Shown here one piece after another: positions 1-9,789 of a stretch of DNA of 64,000 nucleotides. Position numbers and translations under genes: made by a program. The notes beneath the pieces are model-generated. The model was not told the DNA's origin. It was given only the letters and a program-made list of their open reading frames with translations, and did not search any database. This DNA comes from an uncultured Fretibacterium sp. (GTDB lineage: Bacteria; Synergistota; Synergistia; Synergistales; Aminobacteriaceae). Position 1 is the first letter of the stretch, and each line of letters starts with the position of its first letter. Location: positions 1 through 64,000 of the forward strand of contig CALGHA010000151.1 in the NCBI GenBank assembly GCA_937915835.1. The letters are read 5' to 3'.

Positions 1-1
1 A

Positions 2-1273
<1,272 letters not shown>

Positions 1274-1280
1274 TTTTTTA

Positions 1281-2945
1281 ATGATAACCGGCTGTATGTT
1301 AATGGCCGTGCTCTGTGTCGGCGTTCAGTTCTATATCAAGAGGACGTTACAGCCAAAACAGTACGGCTATTTTCGCGATTTAGTATTGGCCGGTTCATGG
1401 CTGATTTTAGCGTTATGGTTCGGAAGCCCTGATGAGAAAATCGTAATTTGTTGCTCAATGTTGGCGGCATTCGCTGGAATTTCCGAGAATATTTATCACG
1501 ACTCACGCTGGCGATTGCTTTATCCAGTTATCGGCGCGTTATGTTCATATTTCGGGCCTGCTGTGCATTTTATCCGTTTTCCTGATAACGAGTATATTTA
1601 TCTCACTCCGACGTTCTCGTTTATTGCCGGAACTGTTTGGTTCAGTTTTTTCCCGTTTATATTCCGTTATCTCGATGAAATTCCCGGCTTAGTCGGTCAC
1701 GTTTTAGCCGTTACGTTTGCTTTGATGTTAGCGGCATGCATTGCTACCGGAGCAGGAGCGTTTTTTATGGCTTTTGCGGGATTAATGCTTCTCGCTGGAT
1801 TTTGGAGCCGTTTCGGTAATCTTTATCGTCAGGCCGGAAAATCTTTAGCCTCAATGTGGGGATTTATCGTTGCCGGAACTTCAGTAATTGGCCGGAGTAA
1901 AGGAATTGTCTTAAGCACAGTTTTATTCTTGTCGTTGGGACTGTTCGCAATTCCTGCACTTGAGATATTTTTCGGATTTGTGAAAAGTTTGCTTATGGAC
2001 GCTGACATTCCCGAAAAACCTGCTGATGGTGGAAAAATTTACAGCCAAATGTTGAGCGACGGCGTTGAACATCCTGAAGCTGTGCAGTCGGTTGCGGGCT
2101 TGTGTGCTTTGACGAGCATAGCTACAGCTTGGGAACAATGGACGATTGCGTTAATAATTATCGTTGTCGTGTTAATTTTCAGGCATTCCAAGAAGAAAAT
2201 CATCACTCGGCCGTCGTTATGGGGAATTACGTTTGATAATGTCTCGATGAATTACGCGATTTCTAAGGCTCGCGGCTTAATCTCCAACCCTCAGAGTAAT
2301 TCAGCGCAATTAATCGTAACGTTAAACGCTCTGGGAATGGAAGCAACGATTGATGACGAGGAATTTTACGAGATTGTGAAGAGTTCAGCTATGGTTCTTG
2401 CTGACGGATCGGGCTTATGCTTAGGAATGAAGATTATGGGAACTCCGGTTCAAGAACGCGTTGCGGGGATTGACTTTGCCGAACAGTTATGCCGAACAGC
2501 CAGCGCGGAAAAATGGCCGGTTTATTTCATCGGAGCAGCAGGAAATACAGCTAAACAATGCGCGGAAGTTCTCAAGGCGAGATTTCCCGGATTAATCGTA
2601 GCTGGCACAAGAGACGGATATTTTGACATTAACGACACAAGAATTCCTGACGTAATCGCTTCGAGTGGAGCAAAAATTGTCCTCGCCGCAATGGGTCAGC
2701 CTCGCCAGGAAAAATGGGTAAATCTTCATCGTGAGAGATTAGGGCCAATTTTAGCCGTCGGTGTCGGAGGAGCCTTTGACGTTTTCGCTGGACACTTAAC
2801 GCGCGCGCCTAAATGGGTACAGAAAATCGGCTTTGAATGGCTTTACCGGCAATTGCAAGAACCCGGACGCTGGCGGAAAAATTTACGGCTCATTACGTTT
2901 ATGCTGAGAATTTTTGCTTCACGTGTCGGGCTTTATAGACGCTAA
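1281..2945 (+). CDS. Membrane protein: WecA/MraY-like domain without catalytic Asp fused to a WecG/TagA/CpsF (GT26) glycosyltransferase
   Basis: The C-terminal ~230 residues are a GT26 glycosyltransferase of the WecG/TagA/CpsF family, which adds a sugar to a lipid-linked intermediate at the inner membrane. Visible motifs are LADGSGLCLG, GAAGNTAKQ, AAMGQPRQEKW and GVGGAFDVFAG. The N-terminal ~250 residues are a multi-helix membrane domain whose spacing resembles undecaprenyl-phosphate sugar-phosphate transferases (WecA/TagO). The expected aspartates are missing: the DD motif reads AGISEN, the NLIDGLDG motif reads FRYLDEIPG, and the MGD(T/S)G loop reads RQAGKS. A further membrane segment near residue 288 joins the halves. 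I chose the ATG at 1281 because the upstream ATG at 1245 lies inside serS; no clear SD is visible, so coupling to serS is likely. The protein would be 554 aa. The GT26 call is sure; the degenerate WecA assignment is by-eye alignment. Confidence 0.85.
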   Translation: MITGCMLMAVLCVGVQFYIKRTLQPKQYGYFRDLVLAGSWLILALWFGSPDEKIVICCSMLAAFAGISENIYHDSRWRLLYPVIGALCSYFGPAVHFIRFPDNEYIYLTPTFSFIAGTVWFSFFPFIFRYLDEIPGLVGHVLAVTFALMLAACIATGAGAFFMAFAGLMLLAGFWSRFGNLYRQAGKSLASMWGFIVAGTSVIGRSKGIVLSTVLFLSLGLFAIPALEIFFGFVKSLLMDADIPEKPADGGKIYSQMLSDGVEHPEAVQSVAGLCALTSIATAWEQWTIALIIIVVVLIFRHSKKKIITRPSLWGITFDNVSMNYAISKARGLISNPQSNSAQLIVTLNALGMEATIDDEEFYEIVKSSAMVLADGSGLCLGMKIMGTPVQERVAGIDFAEQLCRTASAEKWPVYFIGAAGNTAKQCAEVLKARFPGLIVAGTRDGYFDINDTRIPDVIASSGAKIVLAAMGQPRQEKWVNLHRERLGPILAVGVGGAFDVFAGHLTRAPKWVQKIGFEWLYRQLQEPGRWRKNLRLITFMLRIFASRVGLYRR

Positions 2946-2947
2946 AC

Positions 2948-4114
2948 TCACTTCATGATAAGCATTAAAATTGTAATTATCACTAAGAACATTCCGGCTC
3001 CTGAAATCATCATTGACATCCTCAGGAGCTTTATTATTTTTCTGCCTTCACTTCCGGTTTGATTGTCGGCTGATTTTTTCTCGTCATGCTTGGTTAATTC
3101 CTGAGCAACTGCCTCTTTCACGTCGTTAATCATCGCTAAATTATTCTGTTCATGAAGCGTTGATATCTCACGTGAAAACTCTTCAAGCTCATGATGTCTT
3201 GATTTGCTCTCAGCTTTAACTAGGCCTTCAAGATTTGGGAATAAAGTATCAACAATCTTCTCTAATTGCGCGTCATTCGTCAAAATCGGAGTGTCTCGGA
3301 TTTCGTAAGTCTGAGTTTGAGCTTCCCTGTTGCTGGCGTAAGTCTCAAAGAAGTATTTAATCCCGTTCGTTAATTCATTGAGTTTATCGCTTATTCCTGA
3401 GAGTTCACGCAAAATTTCGTCGTCTTTGCTGTTATCATTGCTTGTAGTCGTGATTACTTCGGGCTTATTAGTCTTCACAGCGAGTTCAAGATTTCCCGGA
3501 AGTCTGTCAAGCGTACGTTTAAGTCCCGTGATTTCTTCAAGGACGCTGGCGATTGACTGGGCAAGTATAGTTCTTCCGGCTCGGCTGTCGTCAATTCCCG
3601 TCTGAATAGTTTTCTCGATTGATGGATGTGCTCCAAGCGCACGTTTTAAGTCAGCGAATTCATCATGAATGGCTTTATCAATTTTGGAACTTGATGAAAG
3701 TAAACGTTTTAGGCTTGAAATTTCATCGAGAATATCAGCTTCAGTAATTCCAGAATTGGCCGGAAGAGGTTTATCAAGAATATTTTTCAGTTCCGAGATT
3801 GCATTAATAATATTCGTGTCCTTAGTCGTCAAATGCTGTTCAAGAATACTTTTCAGCCCCGAAATTTCCTCATGCATATTCTCAATATATCGGCCCATAA
3901 TATTCTGGTTAGTTTTGCCGGATTCCATGAAGGATTGAATTGCTTTCTCAACCTGTAAGCTCAATTCTTGTGAAAGCCTGTTATTTTTCGCGAGCATTTC
4001 CGAGAAATCGAGTGAGGGGATTGCTGACGATAACGACTTAGTCAAAGCAGGCAGGATTTGTGCGGCTAATTCCGAGACCAGACGCGCTGTAGTGGGATCT
4101 AATTCTTCAGGCAT
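2948..4114 (-). CDS. Tail-anchored coiled-coil protein with repeated LK heptad-like motifs, function unknown
   Basis: I do not recognise a family. The 388 residues have no signal peptide. They are largely helical and charged, and end in one hydrophobic segment (about residues 365-386, ILMLIMK at the very end), so the protein is probably tail-anchored with a cytoplasmic coiled coil. Roughly residues 80-200 carry a recurring unit of the form (E/A)xxxxLK(R/N/S)xL: ISGLKSILE, ISELKNILD, ISSLKRLLS, FADLKRALG, ITGLKRTLD. An AAAGGAG SD lies about 14 bases before the ATG. The gene converges on the glycosyltransferase gene, with only two bases between stops. Possible roles are structural or scaffolding, but nothing in the sequence proves one. 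Confidence 0.7.
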   Translation of the reverse strand: MPEELDPTTARLVSELAAQILPALTKSLSSAIPSLDFSEMLAKNNRLSQELSLQVEKAIQSFMESGKTNQNIMGRYIENMHEEISGLKSILEQHLTTKDTNIINAISELKNILDKPLPANSGITEADILDEISSLKRLLSSSSKIDKAIHDEFADLKRALGAHPSIEKTIQTGIDDSRAGRTILAQSIASVLEEITGLKRTLDRLPGNLELAVKTNKPEVITTTSNDNSKDDEILRELSGISDKLNELTNGIKYFFETYASNREAQTQTYEIRDTPILTNDAQLEKIVDTLFPNLEGLVKAESKSRHHELEEFSREISTLHEQNNLAMINDVKEAVAQELTKHDEKKSADNQTGSEGRKIIKLLRMSMMISGAGMFLVIITILMLIMK

Positions 4115-4251
4115 GATAAAAATTTTCAGCTCCTTTGTAATGCGATTAGTTTAACATGTGAGTAAAATATTTGAAGTAAGCCGGATTGTGATTAGCATGA
4201 TAAAATTCTTCGGCTCCAGTTAAAAAATTAAAGCAGGAGGCACAAAAAATT

Positions 4252-5109
4252 TTGCTTGAACTTCGTATCGGCACGCGAGGAAGTCAATTAGCTTTAGCAC
4301 AGACGAAACTTATAGCCGATAAAATATTAAATTCATATCCAGACGCAAAAATTAATATTATCGCGATAAAAACTCAAGGAGATAAAAATCTTGCTCCATT
4401 TAGTTCGGATTTAAACGGGATTAAGGGAATGTTCACGTTTGAGATTGAGCAGGCATTATCGCGGGGCGAGATTGACTTTGCAGTTCACAGCCTGAAGGAT
4501 TTACCGGCGAATACAAAATTTCCCGTCATAGCGTATTCATCGAGGGGTAATCCGTTTGATGCTCTTGTTGTGAATAATGATAATGTAAAAGTCATAGGTT
4601 CATCGTCATTGAGAAGGCGTTTACAGCTTGAAAGATTATATCCTGACGCAAAAATTATTCCGGTCAGGGGCAATATCAACACTAGGCTTGCGAAACTTGA
4701 TGACGGGGAATTTTCCGGATTAGTCTTAGCTTCGGCGGGGCTTGAACGTTTAGGGCTTGAGAATAGGATTACGAAAATTTTTACTCCTGATGAGATTATG
4801 CCGGCGCCAGGTCAGGGAATTTTAGCGTGTCAAGGAAGGCCGGACGAGGATTATTTTTACTTGAAGGCTGTGAACGATGAATGCTCGCGAGATTGTGCGA
4901 TTGCCGAGAGGAGTTTTGCGCGTGAACTCGGAGCAGGCTGTAACGTTCCGATTGGAGCTTACGCGGAAATTCTTGACGATGAGAGAATGAAGCTGAAGGG
5001 ATTATTTATTGATGAACGAACACGGAAATTTTACAGTGGAGAAATCGAAGGCAGACGAGACGAGGCAGAAATACTCGGGAAAATTTTAGCTGAGGTGATA
5101 ATGTCATGA
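4252..5109 (+). CDS. hemC: Porphobilinogen deaminase (hydroxymethylbilane synthase)
   Basis: Joins four porphobilinogen molecules into hydroxymethylbilane for tetrapyrrole synthesis. It opens with LRIGTRGSQLALAQ. It keeps the substrate-binding arginines (SSLRRRLQL, VRGNINTRL), the DGEFSGLVLA region, and GAGCNVPIGAYAE, whose Cys carries the dipyrromethane cofactor. At 285 aa it is shorter than the usual ~310, and the shortening is in the third domain after the cofactor loop. The start is TTG, fixed by AGGAGG at 4235-4240, about 11 bases upstream. The stop overlaps the next ATG (ATGA), so translation is coupled to cobA-hemD, which uses its product. Confidence 0.96.
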   Translation: MLELRIGTRGSQLALAQTKLIADKILNSYPDAKINIIAIKTQGDKNLAPFSSDLNGIKGMFTFEIEQALSRGEIDFAVHSLKDLPANTKFPVIAYSSRGNPFDALVVNNDNVKVIGSSSLRRRLQLERLYPDAKIIPVRGNINTRLAKLDDGEFSGLVLASAGLERLGLENRITKIFTPDEIMPAPGQGILACQGRPDEDYFYLKAVNDECSRDCAIAERSFARELGAGCNVPIGAYAEILDDERMKLKGLFIDERTRKFYSGEIEGRRDEAEILGKILAEVIMS

Positions 5110-6515
5110 TTTATCTTGTTGGTGCCGGACCTGGAGATTTGGGATTGTTGACGTTAAGAGGCTATGAAGTTCTGAAACGTGCTGACGTTGTGATTTATGA
5201 TAGATTAGTTAGTGAGGGAATTTTAGCGTTAATCCCGGCCAATGCAGAACGAATTGACGCGGGGAAATCTTCAGGTTCTCACACTCTTTCACAGCGAGAG
5301 ATTGAAGCTGTCATGATTGAACACGCTCAAACGGGAAAAAACGTCGTTCGTCTTAAAGGAGGCGACCCGTTTTTGTTCGGACGCGGCGGAGAAGAAGCAG
5401 AAGCGATCATCAAAGCCGGATTGAAGTTTGAAGTCGTGCCCGGAGTAAGTTCGGCTGTTGCTGTGCCTGAATATTCAGGAATTCCAGTTACACATAGGGA
5501 TTATTGCTCAGGGATAAATATTTTCACGGCTCATGACAAAAATAATTTGCTCCCGGATTTTGCGAACACGACACAAATTTTCTTAATGGGAATTTCTTAC
5601 GCAAAAGAGCTTCAGGATAAATTAATGTTGACGCTTTCACCTGAAACTGACTGCGCAATTATCGAGAACGGCACGACCTCATCACAACGGACAATCCGGA
5701 CAAAACTTTGTGAGCTTCATGCTTCAATAATCCGCGAAAAAGTTAATCCTCCGGCCGTAATCGTCGTTGGCAAAACAGCGGCATTAAATCTCGACTGGCG
5801 AAAGAATTTTCCTCTTAGCAATCAGCGAATAATCATCACTCGTCCAGAGGAAAGAGCTTCAAAATTGGCCGGAATGTTACGAGACTTAGGGGCCGAAGTA
5901 ATTTTATTGCCGGCTATCAGGACTTCAACAATTCATAATTCTCTTGACGGTGTAAAACTTTCGGGCTTCGACTGGCTAGGTTTCACGAGCGTAACGGGAG
6001 TTAATGCATTCTTTGAGCTTCTTGCTGAAAACGACAGGGACATTCGGGAAATCGGCAACGCTAAAATCGCCGCAATCGGTCAAGCTACGAAAGACGCGCT
6101 GAAATCTCACGGGTTGAAAGTTGACTTTATGCCAGAAATTTACGACGGAAAAAATCTCGCTGAAGGTCTCGTGAAAACGGCGAAAACGAACGGAAAAATC
6201 TTAATGCTCAGGGCTGAAAATGGAACGCCGGAGATTAATGCAACTTTCAGGAATTACGGAATTATAGCGAATGAGATTTGTATTTATCGGACTGATTATG
6301 TAAAATTAGCTCACGTTCCAAAATTTGCAAATAAAATAATTTTCACGAGTTCCTCAACAGTCAGGGGCTTTTGTGCAAGCGTTGACAATATGCGCGAGGT
6401 TGAATGCGTTTGCATCGGAGTTCAGACGGCGGAGGAAGCGCGTAAATTTGGGTTTCATAATATCAGGATTGCGGAACAGGCCACGATTGAAAGCATAGTT
6501 CGAGCCTGTACGTGA
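5106..6515 (+). CDS. cobA-hemD: Uroporphyrinogen-III C-methyltransferase / uroporphyrinogen-III synthase fusion
   Basis: Bifunctional enzyme. Residues 1 to ~240 are the SAM-dependent methyltransferase, with IYLVGAGPGDLGLLTLRG at the start, VVRLKGGDPFLFGRGGEE, and VVPGVSSAVAVPEYSGIPVTHR. Residues ~245-469 are a HemD-type uroporphyrinogen-III synthase, with RIIITRPEERASKLAGML and IIFTSSSTVRGF. The pair converts HemC product to uroporphyrinogen III and then to precorrin-2, the branch toward cobalamin and sirohaem rather than haem. It overlaps hemC by four bases. The fusion is well known in Firmicutes-like genomes. CobJ, a later cobalamin step, lies about 46 kb away in this window. Confidence 0.95.
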   Translation: MIYLVGAGPGDLGLLTLRGYEVLKRADVVIYDRLVSEGILALIPANAERIDAGKSSGSHTLSQREIEAVMIEHAQTGKNVVRLKGGDPFLFGRGGEEAEAIIKAGLKFEVVPGVSSAVAVPEYSGIPVTHRDYCSGINIFTAHDKNNLLPDFANTTQIFLMGISYAKELQDKLMLTLSPETDCAIIENGTTSSQRTIRTKLCELHASIIREKVNPPAVIVVGKTAALNLDWRKNFPLSNQRIIITRPEERASKLAGMLRDLGAEVILLPAIRTSTIHNSLDGVKLSGFDWLGFTSVTGVNAFFELLAENDRDIREIGNAKIAAIGQATKDALKSHGLKVDFMPEIYDGKNLAEGLVKTAKTNGKILMLRAENGTPEINATFRNYGIIANEICIYRTDYVKLAHVPKFANKIIFTSSSTVRGFCASVDNMREVECVCIGVQTAEEARKFGFHNIRIAEQATIESIVRACT

Positions 6516-6546
6516 TAAATATTTTATTATGGAGGTATTAATTTTC

Positions 6547-7509
6547 ATGCGTAAAATTCTGTTAGCTTTATTGTGCGTCGCTCTTCTTGCGTGTGTTTCT
6601 TATGCTGAGGAGAAATTCGAGAGCAAAATTCTTAACGTCGAAGTTGAGAAAAATCAAATCATGCTTTACGAAAATATCCCGTTCCATTCCGGTAAAGAAC
6701 GCGGCAGTCAAATGTTCACCCTCGCAATGGATATTCTTCAGCCCGACGGTAATGAACCCCTTCCGTTAATCGTATTTATCACGGGCGGCGGTTTCATGAT
6801 GGCCCCTAAGAACAACTGGATCCAGCAGAGAATGAGACTTGCTGAAGAAGGCTATGTTGTCGCAAGCATTGAGTATCGTCGTGCTCCGCTCTCGAAATTC
6901 CCTGCTCCTGTTGAAGATTGCAAATTAGCTATTCGCTGGCTTCGTGCACATGCTGATGAGTATAATATTGACGTTAACCGCGTCGGAGTTCTCGGCAACA
7001 GTGCGGGCGGTTATCTCTCATCTTTCGTGGGCTTAATCAACGACAACAAGGAATTTGACAAGGGAGATTTTCTTGAATACTCAAGCAACGTTTTATGCGC
7101 GGCCGACATTTTCGGAATTTCCGAGTTAATGAGCATTGGCGATGATTATCCTGAAGAAGTAAGAAAGTTACACGACTCACCCGGCATCACCGAAGCAATG
7201 TGGGTAAAGGGAGTTCCTGGTTTCAGCGGACCTGACGGCGGAGTTAAGGATTTCCCGGAAGAGTCAAAGAAGGCAAGCCCGCTTTATTACGTCAGCGATA
7301 AGGCAGTACCGATGTTATTCATGCACGGCGACAAGGACATGTTAGTATCACCAAGCCAGACGGATAAACTCTATCAGGCTTTGAAGGCTCAGGGTATCGA
7401 GGCAGAGAGATACGTAGTTCCTGGTGCGGCTCACGGCGGAATTTACTGGGTTCAGGAGCCTGTAATGAAAGTTATGGTTGACTTCTTCAATAAATATCTC
7501 AAGAAATAA
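6547..7509 (+). CDS. Secreted alpha/beta-hydrolase, carboxylesterase-like
   Basis: Serine esterase of the BD-FAE/hormone-sensitive-lipase-like alpha/beta-hydrolase group. Visible are the oxyanion region FITGGGF, the nucleophile elbow GNSAGGY, the acid HGDKDMLVS and the histidine GAAHGGIYW. The N-terminus MRKILLALLCVALLACVSYA is an export signal. LLAC could be a weak lipobox, and SYA-EE a signal peptidase I site, so the mature form may be a lipoprotein or free in the periplasm. I chose the ATG at 6547 because GGAGG at 6531-6535 is correctly spaced from it; an upstream in-frame start at 6529 would precede this SD. The protein would be 320 aa. Likely substrates are small acyl or sugar esters, but the specificity is unknown. 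Confidence 0.85.
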   Translation: MRKILLALLCVALLACVSYAEEKFESKILNVEVEKNQIMLYENIPFHSGKERGSQMFTLAMDILQPDGNEPLPLIVFITGGGFMMAPKNNWIQQRMRLAEEGYVVASIEYRRAPLSKFPAPVEDCKLAIRWLRAHADEYNIDVNRVGVLGNSAGGYLSSFVGLINDNKEFDKGDFLEYSSNVLCAADIFGISELMSIGDDYPEEVRKLHDSPGITEAMWVKGVPGFSGPDGGVKDFPEESKKASPLYYVSDKAVPMLFMHGDKDMLVSPSQTDKLYQALKAQGIEAERYVVPGAAHGGIYWVQEPVMKVMVDFFNKYLKK

Positions 7510-7522
7510 ATCGTGAAAGTTT

Positions 7523-7555
7523 TTCCCTCAGTGTAAAAGCTGGGGGAATTTTTTT
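7523..7555 (+). terminator. Rho-independent terminator after the esterase gene
   Basis: TTCCCTCAG at 7523-7531 pairs with CTGGGGGAA at 7540-7548 (one G-T wobble) across an eight-base loop and is followed by seven T. It ends the plus-strand unit and its T-tract overlaps the stop codon of the converging Hsp70-like gene. It has no matching T-tract for the minus strand. Confidence 0.85.
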
Positions 7556-8525
7556 ACGCCTCTTTAATCTCGTTAATCAGACTTTCCATCAATTTTATAA
7601 TTCCAGCGTCATTAATCCCTTCGGCTTGCTTGAACAACAAATACAATCTATCTTTCTGTGAACGTGTCAGCTTGTCTTCCAGAACGAGAATTTCATTGCG
7701 AATTTTCTTCAGACTTGACGCAGCATTCACAGTTTCTTTGTTCCTTAAGGCTTCTCGGCAGAGTGAAAACGCTTTAAGCGACGCTCCTCTAACGATAACA
7801 TTAAAATCAATCTCAGGCGTAATTCCGAACTCATCAATGAGAATTTTTCTCGCCAACGGGATATTCGCACAACCTCCAGTCAAAATTATTCTCTCGGGCT
7901 TATGAACTCGAATTAATCTCTCCATGACATGTGAAGCTCTCTTAATAGGGAAATATATTAACCGCTCGAAGTCCTCACGAAAAATCTCGGTGTTATGCCA
8001 ATTTCTTGAAGTTTCCTGAGACAAGACAACTTTTAACCGCCGGGCCTCTTGCAATGGCTTTTCATTGAGGAGCTTTCTTTCACGTAAATATTCCGCAAAA
8101 ATCTCGTCAAATTTATTGCCGCAGACATCAGGAATATTCACGCTCTCCAAAATTTTATCGCCTTCAATTATGACAAATTCACTCCTTGAAGCTCCGAAGT
8201 CATACACAAGAACTCTTTCGTCAGAATTAATCGCCCAAGTCATAGCCTCGTAATCCGTGATGATATTAACGTCCTGAAAACCCGAGTTTTTCGCACGTGT
8301 CAGAATGTCTTCACGTTTAATCTGGCCGAACCTCTCAGGAATTGCAATTACACAGGCAAATATCATGTCGTCAAAGAACGCTTCAGCTCCTTCACGTAGA
8401 GCTAAGACATCAAAGCCCTCAATCTTAGTGATAATTCTTGTACTGAGATTGTCGGAATAAGCTAATTTCGATAAGGAACTTCCTGCGTCAATCCCTACGT
8501 TCACATTTGAGCCTGCCGTCATCAT
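7554..8525 (-). CDS. Hsp70/actin-type ATPase-domain protein lacking a substrate-binding domain
   Basis: Resembles the nucleotide-binding half of DnaK. Phosphate-1 is seen in VGIDAGSSLSKLAYS (DnaK VGIDLGTTNS), a connect-like region in IITDYEAMTWAI, phosphate-2 in VLVYDFGASRSEFVIIEGD, and the adenosine motif in IILTGGCANIPLA. At 323 aa it is shorter than a full ~380-residue ATPase domain and has no beta-sandwich substrate domain. The start is either the ATG at 8525, which overlaps mtaB by 38 bases, or a GTG 21 bases further in, directly before the conserved NVGIDAG. It is last in a prmA-mtaB unit. The function is unknown; it may be a chaperone-like or cytoskeletal-type ATPase. Confidence 0.75.
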   Translation of the reverse strand: MMTAGSNVNVGIDAGSSLSKLAYSDNLSTRIITKIEGFDVLALREGAEAFFDDMIFACVIAIPERFGQIKREDILTRAKNSGFQDVNIITDYEAMTWAINSDERVLVYDFGASRSEFVIIEGDKILESVNIPDVCGNKFDEIFAEYLRERKLLNEKPLQEARRLKVVLSQETSRNWHNTEIFREDFERLIYFPIKRASHVMERLIRVHKPERIILTGGCANIPLARKILIDEFGITPEIDFNVIVRGASLKAFSLCREALRNKETVNAASSLKKIRNEILVLEDKLTRSQKDRLYLLFKQAEGINDAGIIKLMESLINEIKEA

Positions 8526-9789
8526 AATTAATTGCCCTGACTTTCACGATTTCGTTTTTTTCCCCTTCACATTCAGCTTCAAGATAATTTCTCGTGTGTC
8601 CCTTGTTATCGCTTTCGATTAAGACTTCGACGTCGGAATTAATAAACTTTCTCGCGTATTCTTCATAAAGTTTTCGGCCGAGTTGGATTGCTTGTGAAGT
8701 TCGGGAAATTTTCACGTCATGCGGAACTTTTTCGGGAAAATTGCTCGCTGGAGTTCCTCGTCGTTCGGAATATGGGAATACATGAACTCGTCCTAAGCCT
8801 GAAGATTTCATCACGTTCAAAGTATTGTTGAAGGCATTATCATTCTCGCCTGGAAATCCGACTAAAATATCGCTGGAAATGTGAAGATTGTCATTAATTT
8901 TTTTTCGCGCATTATAGCACACGTTGACAAATTCACCAGCCTTATAACCTCGCTTCATTGACGCAAGAATTTCATCATCCCCGCTTTGTAACGGCAAATG
9001 CAAGTGATGACAGAATGCCTCACAGTCAGCAAGAGCATCAAGCAAATTTTCATCAAGACAGAACGGTTCAAGAGAGCCCAAGCGTAAACGTTTAAGCTCA
9101 GGAATTTTTGACACGCAAGAAATTAACTCAGCAAGACTTGTATTAATATCACGGCCGTAAATTCCCAAATGAATGCCCGTGAAAATTATCTCTTTCGTTC
9201 CGTTGTCGATTAAGCGTTTAATCTCGTCAATAATATTCTCAATTGGCCTGCTTACTGGTCGGCCTCGAAGAAACGGGATTATGCAGTACGTACAGAAATG
9301 GTTACAACCGTCCTGAATTTTCATGAAAGCTCTTGAGTGCATGACAGGTGAATTAATTGCTAGTTCTTCCCATTCTGACGGAGCAAAGATATTCTGAGTT
9401 CTTATGTCCTGAAACTCTTTATCATTACTCATCAGCTTTTGTCTCAGGATTTCAGGCAGTAAATTTTTCCCCTTGCTTCCGGCCAAGATGTTAATTCCAA
9501 GTTCACGCGCAATATTCTCATCGAGAGCTTGAGACCAGCAACCGCATACGGCTAAAATTCCGTTATTGCCTAAAAATTTTCTGACACGACGGACTAATTG
9601 ACGACATTTTTTATCCGCTTCCTGAGTTACTGAACACGACACGATTACAGCGGCATCAATTTTCTCATTATCACGCGTTAAGTCTTCAAGGATTTCTGCT
9701 CCGTAAGATTTCAGAGTTCCTGCGATAAATTCTCCCTCACATAAACTTGACCGACAACCGAATACGTGAATAAAAATTTTTAGCCCCAT
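8488..9789 (-). CDS. mtaB: tRNA methylthiotransferase, MtaB-like radical SAM enzyme
   Basis: MiaB-family enzyme, most likely adding the methylthio group to t6A37 of tRNA. The order is the N-terminal MTTase domain (FIHVFGCRSSLCEGE, then CSVT and VCGCW cysteines), the radical SAM domain with the CxxxCxxC cluster site CNHFCTYCIIPFLRGRP, and a C-terminal TRAM-like segment with VEVLIESDNKGHTRNYL. The 433 residues fit MtaB. It overlaps prmA by ten bases upstream and the Hsp70-like gene downstream, so all three are translationally linked. Gene order prmA then mtaB is shared with the dnaK operon of many Firmicutes. MtaB versus other MiaB paralogues is judged from order and size. Confidence 0.88.
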   Translation of the reverse strand: MGLKIFIHVFGCRSSLCEGEFIAGTLKSYGAEILEDLTRDNEKIDAAVIVSCSVTQEADKKCRQLVRRVRKFLGNNGILAVCGCWSQALDENIARELGINILAGSKGKNLLPEILRQKLMSNDKEFQDIRTQNIFAPSEWEELAINSPVMHSRAFMKIQDGCNHFCTYCIIPFLRGRPVSRPIENIIDEIKRLIDNGTKEIIFTGIHLGIYGRDINTSLAELISCVSKIPELKRLRLGSLEPFCLDENLLDALADCEAFCHHLHLPLQSGDDEILASMKRGYKAGEFVNVCYNARKKINDNLHISSDILVGFPGENDNAFNNTLNVMKSSGLGRVHVFPYSERRGTPASNFPEKVPHDVKISRTSQAIQLGRKLYEEYARKFINSDVEVLIESDNKGHTRNYLEAECEGEKNEIVKVRAINYDDGRLKCERRD

